Below, piece after piece: positions 7,249-11,333 of a DNA stretch of 11,333 nt. The translations under genes and the position numbers were made by a program. This DNA is from an uncultured Streptococcus sp. (GTDB taxonomy: Bacteria > Bacillota > Bacilli > Lactobacillales > Aerococcaceae): the NCBI GenBank assembly GCA_916049935.1, contig CAJZJI010000009.1, forward strand, positions 1 to 11,333, written 5' to 3'. Below the pieces are notes generated by a model, which saw only the letters and a list, made by a program, of their open reading frames with translations, had not been told where the DNA came from and did not search any database. Within the stretch, counting starts at the first letter, position 1; the number at the start of each line of letters is the position of its first letter.

Positions 7249-8874
7249 TTAATTATATAAAGCATCAACACGTGCTTGAACAGCCTCATCTTCAAGGAAC
7301 TCATCATAAGTAGATCCAAGACGGTCCACAATGCCTTTTGGTCCAATTTCGATAATACGGTTTGCTGTTGTTTGAATGAACTCGTGGTCATGACTTGAGA
7401 ATAGTAATGAACCTTTGAAGGCGATTAAGCCATCATTCAATGCAGTGATTGATTCTAAGTCTAAGTGGTTTGTTGGGTCGTCTAAGATTAACACGTTTGC
7501 TTTAGAAAGCATTAATTTAGATAACATACAACGAACTTTTTCTCCCCCTGAAAGAACAGTTACTTGTTTCATAACATCGTCTCCAGAGAATAACATACGA
7601 CCTAAGAAGCTACGTAAGAATGTGTTATCTTGCTCTTCTACCGGTGCGTATTGACGTAACCACTCTAAGATATTTAAGTTCTCGTTTGAGAACTCGTCTG
7701 TCATATCTTTTGGTAAGTAAGCTTGACTAGTTGTGACACCCCACTTGAATGTACCACTGTCTGCTTCCATTTCGCCTGTTAAGATCTTGAATAATGTTGT
7801 AATTGCAATATCTGAACGGCTTAAGAAGGCCACTTTATCGTCTTTTGATAATTGAAAGCTTACATTTTCAAAAATCACTTCGCCATCAATTGTTTTTGAT
7901 AAACCTTCGACTAATAATAAGTCATTACCGATTTCACGCGCTGGTGAGAATCCAACGAACGGGTATTTACGGCTTGAAGGTTGAATATCATCTAATGTAA
8001 TTTTATCCAACATCTTCTTACGAGAAGTTGCTTGTTTTGATTTAGAAGCATTCGCAGAGAAACGAGCGATGAACTCTTGTAACTCTTTGATTTTTTCTTC
8101 TTTCTTCGCGTTTTGGTCAGCTAATAATTTCGCAGCTAATTGGCTTGAATGTAACCAGAAATCATAGTTCCCAACGAATAATTTAATCTTACCAAAGTCA
8201 ACGTCTGCCATATGCGTACATACTTTGTTCAAGAAGTGACGGTCATGGGATACTACAATAACAGTGTTATCAAAGTTGATTAAGAACTCTTCTAACCATG
8301 CGATTGATTTTGCATCCAAACCGTTTGTAGGTTCGTCTAATAAAAGAACGTCTGGTTTACCGAATAAGGCTTGTGCAAGTAACACTTTAACCTTGTCTGC
8401 TTCGACTAACTCACTCATTAATTTATAGTGTTGGTCTTCAGTGATTCCTAGACCTTGTAATAATTGTGAAGCATCACTTTCTGCTTCCCAACCGTTTAAT
8501 TCAGCAAACTCCCCTTCAAGTTCAGCAGCACGAATACCATCTTCATCAGAGAAGTCTTCTTTCATGTAAATAGCGTCTTTCTCTTTCATGATGTCATATA
8601 AATGTTTATGTCCCATGATAACTGTATCAATAACACGTTCATCTTCGAAAGCGAAGTGGTCTTGTTTTAAGACTGTTAAACGTTCATGTGGATCTAGGAT
8701 AACTTCACCAGTTGTTGGTTGTAATTCCCCAGACAAGATTTTTAGGAAAGTTGATTTTCCGGCACCATTCGCACCAATAACCCCATAACAGTTTCCTGGT
8801 GTAAAAGTGATGTTTACATCGTCAAATAATTTACGGTCTGAAAATAATAGACTTACATTTTGTACTTTTAACAT
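7249..8874 (-). CDS. ABC-F family ATP-binding protein, YkpA/YbiT type
   Basis: This 541-residue soluble protein has two ABC ATPase domains and no membrane segments, so it is an ABC-F protein thought to act on the ribosome rather than a transporter. Domain 1 (about 1-240) has Walker A GANGAGKST (K40), Walker B LLLDEPTN (D180, E181) and switch H210, but its signature is LVEAD instead of LSGGE. A basic, helical interdomain linker spans about 245-310 (NAKKEEKIKELQEF, SKSKQATSRKK). Domain 2 (about 318-541) has signature LSGGE (441-445) and switch H495. Its Walker A position reads SRSDIAITT, with isoleucine at the lysine place, and its Walker B is ILDDPTNHLD with D466 for the catalytic Glu. ABC-F proteins include translation factors and antibiotic-resistance proteins; the length and linker suggest the housekeeping YkpA/YbiT branch. 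The start is ATG 8872-8874 with AAAGGAG 6 bases upstream. Confidence 0.93.
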   Translation of the reverse strand: MLKVQNVSLLFSDRKLFDDVNITFTPGNCYGVIGANGAGKSTFLKILSGELQPTTGEVILDPHERLTVLKQDHFAFEDERVIDTVIMGHKHLYDIMKEKDAIYMKEDFSDEDGIRAAELEGEFAELNGWEAESDASQLLQGLGITEDQHYKLMSELVEADKVKVLLAQALFGKPDVLLLDEPTNGLDAKSIAWLEEFLINFDNTVIVVSHDRHFLNKVCTHMADVDFGKIKLFVGNYDFWLHSSQLAAKLLADQNAKKEEKIKELQEFIARFSANASKSKQATSRKKMLDKITLDDIQPSSRKYPFVGFSPAREIGNDLLLVEGLSKTIDGEVIFENVSFQLSKDDKVAFLSRSDIAITTLFKILTGEMEADSGTFKWGVTTSQAYLPKDMTDEFSNENLNILEWLRQYAPVEEQDNTFLRSFLGRMLFSGDDVMKQVTVLSGGEKVRCMLSKLMLSKANVLILDDPTNHLDLESITALNDGLIAFKGSLLFSSHDHEFIQTTANRIIEIGPKGIVDRLGSTYDEFLEDEAVQARVDALYN

Positions 8875-8904
8875 TTCGTTCTCCTTTGTTTTTGAATTCG
8901 ATTC

Positions 8905-8933
8905 ATTCTATCATACTCTAGCTGTTTTTTAAA
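8905..8933 (-). promoter_or_regulatory. Candidate promoter of the ABC-F gene
   Basis: The minus strand shows TTTAAA (8928-8933), a 17-base spacer and TAGAAT (8905-8910), about 30 bases before the ATG and downstream of the preceding terminator. TATGAT overlapping the -10 is an alternative. Confidence 0.45.
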
Positions 8934-8954
8934 CCTTTGTACTAACTGTTACAC

Positions 8955-8983
8955 AAAATAAGCTAGTCTGCTGTAGACTAGCT
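8955..8983 (-). terminator. Intrinsic terminator after the XRE-domain gene
   Basis: On the minus strand AGCTAGTCT pairs perfectly with AGACTAGCT around a five-base loop and is followed by TATTTTG. It lies about 18 bases after the stop codon and closes the two-gene cassette. Confidence 0.85.
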
Positions 8984-9001
8984 CAAATAGTATTCTGTGT
9001 C

Positions 9002-9283
9002 TTACTTTGTAAATTTCAGTTCAACCTTATATCCATTCTTCGTGGCCATTTCGATAATAGTTGATAAGCGTGGATTCGTTTTCCCTTTTTCTATTGCAGA
9101 AATTTTATTTTGTAACAGCTGATTCTCTTCGGCATAGCGACTTTGAGAAAGACCGGTTTCAAGGCGTAACTCTACAAGCTGCAATGCAATCTTTTGCTTC
9201 GAATATTCTTTATTAAAATCAGATACAAAATTAGGATACGTAGTATTTAACATAGTGTATAATTTCTTCTGGTATCGTCCCAT
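9002..9283 (-). CDS. XRE/HigA-like helix-turn-helix protein, probable antitoxin
   Basis: This is a 93-residue DNA-binding protein. Residues about 34-77 form an XRE-type helix-turn-helix: LVELRLETGLSQSRYAEE, then NKISAIEKGKTNPRLSTI. It ends with the short strand YKVELKFTK, the layout of HigA-type antitoxins. The frame is open upstream to 9394, but ATG 9281-9283 is chosen because AAGGAGGG lies 9 bases before it; the next ATG (9251-9253) has no good ribosome site. The gene therefore begins 53 bases inside the 3' end of the preceding small gene, in another frame, suggesting coupled translation. It is the likely binder of the palindromic operator at 9512-9547 and so would repress its own operon. 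The domain is clear; the antitoxin role is inferred from size, order, overlap and operator. It could instead be a plain small repressor. Confidence 0.75.
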   Translation of the reverse strand: MGRYQKKLYTMLNTTYPNFVSDFNKEYSKQKIALQLVELRLETGLSQSRYAEENQLLQNKISAIEKGKTNPRLSTIIEMATKNGYKVELKFTK

Positions 9284-9491
9284 TCGGTACACCCTCCTTA
9301 TAGTCTCTTGAAACCTCAAAGCGTAAATACTCCCGTTTATTCTTTCCTGCTCCCCATTTTTCCCAGACGGCTGGCGTGAGACCTTCTTCTTCAACGATGG
9401 TTAGTACCGCTAATATTTTTACCAATTTATCATAAGGAAGATCTTTAATATCCTCATATTTTGATTCACTTATTTCAAATGTTTCTCCCAT
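9231..9491 (-). CDS. Small unrecognised protein, candidate toxin partner of the XRE protein
   Basis: I do not recognise this 86-residue protein. It is acidic at the N-terminus (ETFEISESKYEDIKD), has a probable amphipathic helix (DKLVKILAVLTIVEEEGL), then AVWEKWGAGKNKREYLRFEVS and an aromatic tail (EEIIHYVKYYVS). The helix with EEEGL, the later LRFEV strand and a C-terminal P-EEI-KY segment loosely recall RelE/HigB-like toxins. The central part of such a fold seems shortened, and the usual KKTQKTP stretch is absent. No signal peptide or membrane segment is seen. Upstream in-frame ATGs exist at 9512 and 9497, but AGGAGG lies between them and fits ATG 9489-9491 at 7 bases. It is the first gene of a two-gene unit with its own operator, promoter and terminator, and overlaps the downstream XRE gene by 53 bases. 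The toxin role is inferred from context only. Confidence 0.6.
   Translation of the reverse strand: MGETFEISESKYEDIKDLPYDKLVKILAVLTIVEEEGLTPAVWEKWGAGKNKREYLRFEVSRDYKEGVPNGTIPEEIIHYVKYYVS
9292..9300 (-). promoter_or_regulatory. Internal ribosome binding site that fixes the XRE gene start
   Basis: The minus strand reads TAAGGAGGG 9 bases before ATG 9281-9283, inside the coding sequence of the upstream small gene. It indicates independent or coupled initiation of the overlapping second gene. Confidence 0.75.
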
Positions 9492-9510
9492 AAACATCCC
9501 TCCTAAACAC

Positions 9511-9516
9511 ATTATA
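9511..9516 (-). promoter_or_regulatory. -10 box of the two-gene cassette
   Basis: The minus strand has a perfect TATAAT about 20 bases before the first gene's ATG. The position 17 bases upstream reads TATACG, a poor -35 box, inside the operator palindrome. Confidence 0.65.
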
Positions 9517-9547
9517 CCGTATAAGGAATATACCGTATACGGTATAT
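9512..9547. promoter_or_regulatory. Operator array of the two-gene cassette
   Basis: The 11-base unit TATACCGTATA occurs at 9513-9523 and 9529-9539, with a 16-base period, and in inverted form at 9536-9546. The second and inverted copies build a perfect 20-base palindrome, ATATACCGTATACGGTATAT, at 9528-9547. The first copy sits in a 13-base palindrome, TTATAC-C-GTATAA, at 9512-9524 that overlaps the -10 box. Occupation would block RNA polymerase, as in autoregulated toxin-antitoxin operons. The probable ligand is the XRE protein. Confidence 0.8.
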
Positions 9548-9559
9548 CTTACTTTTTAT

Positions 9560-9592
9560 AAAAAAATCCGTAGACAAAATTGCCTACGGATT
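9560..9592 (-). terminator. Intrinsic terminator after the phosphate transporter gene
   Basis: On the minus strand AATCCGTAG pairs with CTACGGATT; the inner bases extend the stem. Seven T follow from the end of the 3' arm. It starts 7 bases after the stop codon. Confidence 0.92.
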
Positions 9593-9599
9593 AACACTA

Positions 9600-11231
9600 T
9601 TATTCAGTTACAATAACTGGACGTTTTAAGCGTTCCACCGTTTCAGAAATATTTCTGAAGTGGTCGCTGATACGTTCTAAGTTACTTAATAAGTCCATTA
9701 CGAAAATACCTGATTCAGCAGAAGCAATACCTTTGTTCATACGTTTCATGTATTTATCGCGAACTTCAATCTTGAGTTTATCAATATCACGTTCGATTTG
9801 GATCGCTTGTTGAACTTTATCTTGATCACCAGTTGATAAGGCGTCAATTGATAGTGCAAACCCTTTTTGAACTAGGGCGTACAATCCATCTAATTCGTGC
9901 GCTGTATCTTCATCTAGGAAGATTTCACGTTCGATAATGGATTTTGCAAAGTCTGCGATGTTTTCTGCGTGGTCCCCGATACGTTCAATATCATTTGCCG
10001 TACTAAACAACTCATCGATTGTTTGTTGGTCTTTCGCAGAGACATTTTGTTGAGAAATTTCAACTAAATACTTCACGATTGCTTTTTCATACGCATTGAT
10101 ATTTTTCTCGTTTTCAAGAGCTTTCTTGACGAGTTTCTTATCACGTGTACGAGCCGCACCAATTGCATTTTCTAAAGCACTACTTGTTTCTTGAGCCATC
10201 GCAGCAAATTCATACATTGTGTTTTCTAACGCGATTGATGGAGTTACCAAGATACGTTTATCAAGATAACGCGTAATGCTTTCTTCCTCGTCTTCTCCAT
10301 CAGGAATAATCATTTGAATCAACTTCACTAAAAGATTTGTGAATGGGAATAGGACAATTACGTTAACGATATTGAAAATCGTATGTGCATTGGCAATCTG
10401 ACGAGCAACATTACCAGGATCAATAGATTCAACAACATTCACAAGAATACCGCGAAGGAAAAGCATAAAGTAAACTGTACCGATAACATTAATCATTAAG
10501 TGGAATAAAGCAACTTGTTTTCCACGACGAGAAGTACCTAAACTACTAATTAAAGCAGTTGTACATGTTCCGATGTTATCACCGAAGATGATAAACACCG
10601 CTGTAGTAATAGGAAGCACACCTTGACTAGCAAGAGCGATTAATACCCCAATCGTTGCTGAAGAACTTTGTAAGACAAGGGTCATTAAAAGACCGATTCC
10701 GACACCAATAAATGGATTGCTACCGTATTGAAGAATCCAGTTAGTAAATTCAGGCAATTCTTTTAACGGTTGTAAAGCAGAACTCAATGAGCTCATACCA
10801 ATAAATAAAATACCAAAACCAATAAAGATTTCACTAGCTTCTTTAACTTTTGGATTTTTAGTAAGCATGTTCGCTACTAAACCAGAAGCGATGACGATAG
10901 GTGCCCATTGTGACAAGTTAAAGGAAACCATTTGCCCTGTAATCGTCGTTCCGACGTTTGCCCCAAAGACAACACCTACTGCTTGCGCTAATGTCATTAG
11001 CCCAGCATTTACGAAACCAACAACCATTACTGTCGTTGCTGATGAACTTTGAATGATTGTTGTTACAAACATCCCAACAAGTACTGACATGAATCGATTT
11101 TTCGTTAATTTACGAATAATCCCTTTCAAGCCTTCTCCGGCTACTTTTTGTAATCCGTCGCCCATCAATTGCATCCCGTATAAGAATAAACTTAGACCTG
11201 CAATTGCGCCGAGAATCATCGTCGTATACAT
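9600..11231 (-). CDS. Na+/phosphate cotransporter family protein with C-terminal PhoU domain (NptA-like)
   Basis: This is a 543-residue membrane protein. The N-terminal about 310 residues hold two inverted Na/Pi-cotransporter repeats, each with the substrate-site motif QSSSAT (residues 61-66 and 188-193) followed by a glycine-rich GxNxGT motif (GANVGTT at 90 and GDNIGTC at 217). About eight to nine hydrophobic segments are visible, the last near 285-310. After an acidic linker (DGEDEEES) comes a soluble PhoU-like helical domain (about 335-535) with the ERIGDHAENI and ERISDHFRNI metal-binding repeats. The family moves phosphate with sodium across the cytoplasmic membrane; direction and regulation differ between members. 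The start is ATG 11229-11231 with AAAGGAG 10 bases upstream. Its own promoter and terminator make it monocistronic. No Pho box was recognised. Confidence 0.94.
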   Translation of the reverse strand: MYTTMILGAIAGLSLFLYGMQLMGDGLQKVAGEGLKGIIRKLTKNRFMSVLVGMFVTTIIQSSSATTVMVVGFVNAGLMTLAQAVGVVFGANVGTTITGQMVSFNLSQWAPIVIASGLVANMLTKNPKVKEASEIFIGFGILFIGMSSLSSALQPLKELPEFTNWILQYGSNPFIGVGIGLLMTLVLQSSSATIGVLIALASQGVLPITTAVFIIFGDNIGTCTTALISSLGTSRRGKQVALFHLMINVIGTVYFMLFLRGILVNVVESIDPGNVARQIANAHTIFNIVNVIVLFPFTNLLVKLIQMIIPDGEDEEESITRYLDKRILVTPSIALENTMYEFAAMAQETSSALENAIGAARTRDKKLVKKALENEKNINAYEKAIVKYLVEISQQNVSAKDQQTIDELFSTANDIERIGDHAENIADFAKSIIEREIFLDEDTAHELDGLYALVQKGFALSIDALSTGDQDKVQQAIQIERDIDKLKIEVRDKYMKRMNKGIASAESGIFVMDLLSNLERISDHFRNISETVERLKRPVIVTE

Positions 11232-11263
11232 AAGTCAATAACTCCTTTAAAGTTAAGTGTAAT

Positions 11264-11278
11264 GTGGAATGTATCCAC
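11264..11278. repeat. Short inverted repeat in the transporter gene's 5' untranslated region
   Basis: GTGGA and TCCAC form a 5-base stem with a 5-base loop just downstream of the -10 box, near the expected transcription start. It could be a small operator or a 5' RNA hairpin. It is short enough to be chance. Confidence 0.35.
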
Positions 11279-11282
11279 GTGC

Positions 11283-11291
11283 ATTGTAACA
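11283..11291 (-). promoter_or_regulatory. Extended -10 promoter of the phosphate transporter gene
   Basis: The minus strand reads TGTTACAAT: a TG-N extension followed by TACAAT (five of six matches). It lies about 50 bases before the ATG. The -35 position (TTTCTT) is poor, which an extended -10 can tolerate. I see nothing else between here and the right edge. Confidence 0.6.
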
Positions 11292-11333
11292 TATTAAAAG
11301 TCATTAAGAAAGAGTTCGCTTCACATCTGCTTG

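Noticed and set aside
9284..9394. Upstream extension of the XRE reading frame, which includes a RelE-like looking stretch (IYALRFQE)
   Set aside because: It lies in an alternative frame of the upstream small gene and has no ribosome site at its start, while a strong site precedes ATG 9283. A frameshifted toxin was considered, but the main frame is open and well placed behind its own ribosome site.
11110..11304. 64-codon minus-strand frame overlapping the start of the phosphate transporter
   Set aside because: It runs through the transporter promoter and 5' coding region in another frame and has no ribosome site or recognisable motif.
1..11333. CRISPR arrays, insertion sequences, prophage genes or tRNA/rRNA genes
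   Set aside because: I saw no periodic repeat-spacer pattern, transposase or integrase motifs, or tRNA-like cloverleaf. The only tRNA-related RNA is the T-box leader.

Overview
The window looks like chromosome from a low-GC Firmicute, most likely a member of the Lactobacillales (Enterococcus/Carnobacterium-Granulicatella-like). The signs are strong AAAGGAGG-type ribosome binding sites, a T-box leader upstream of hisS-aspS, a DeoR-type regulator, a nucleoside 2-deoxyribosyltransferase, a WalR-type box in front of a 3D-domain wall protein, and an NptA-type phosphate transporter. The genus is an inference, not something I can prove from this sequence. Every gene I accept is on the minus strand, so transcription runs from high to low coordinates.

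Layout in the direction of transcription (right to left). An NptA-like Na+/phosphate transporter with a fused PhoU domain (9600-11231) has its own extended -10 promoter and an intrinsic terminator. Next comes a compact two-gene module: a small unrecognised protein (9231-9491) overlapping an XRE/HigA-like helix-turn-helix protein (9002-9283). It has a palindromic operator array over its promoter and its own terminator, and is best read as a toxin-antitoxin-like cassette. An ABC-F ATPase of the YkpA/YbiT type (7249-8874) follows with a promoter and terminator, then a nucleoside 2-deoxyribosyltransferase (6679-7164). A secreted coiled-coil/3D-domain cell-wall protein (5488-6573) has a consensus WalR box upstream and a strong terminator downstream. 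A Cof-type HAD phosphatase (4573-5382) follows.

The left third is one probable operon. A strong promoter (4457-4485) leads into a roughly 220-nt T-box riboswitch, then hisS, aspS, a DeoR-family regulator and trmK (cut by the left edge). Gaps are only 14-34 bases and contain no terminator. The two aminoacyl-tRNA synthetases and the tRNA methyltransferase are a tRNA-function group, and the DeoR regulator is the odd member.

The most interesting points are these. The T-box carries GACAC at the specifier position and UGGC in the T-box bulge, which together point to tRNA-Asp control of an operon that begins with hisS. The overlapping two-gene cassette has an unfamiliar first gene. The ABC-F protein has one canonical and one degenerate ATP site. 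Most of the rest is ordinary core genome, and I do not see a large new defence or mobile system here.
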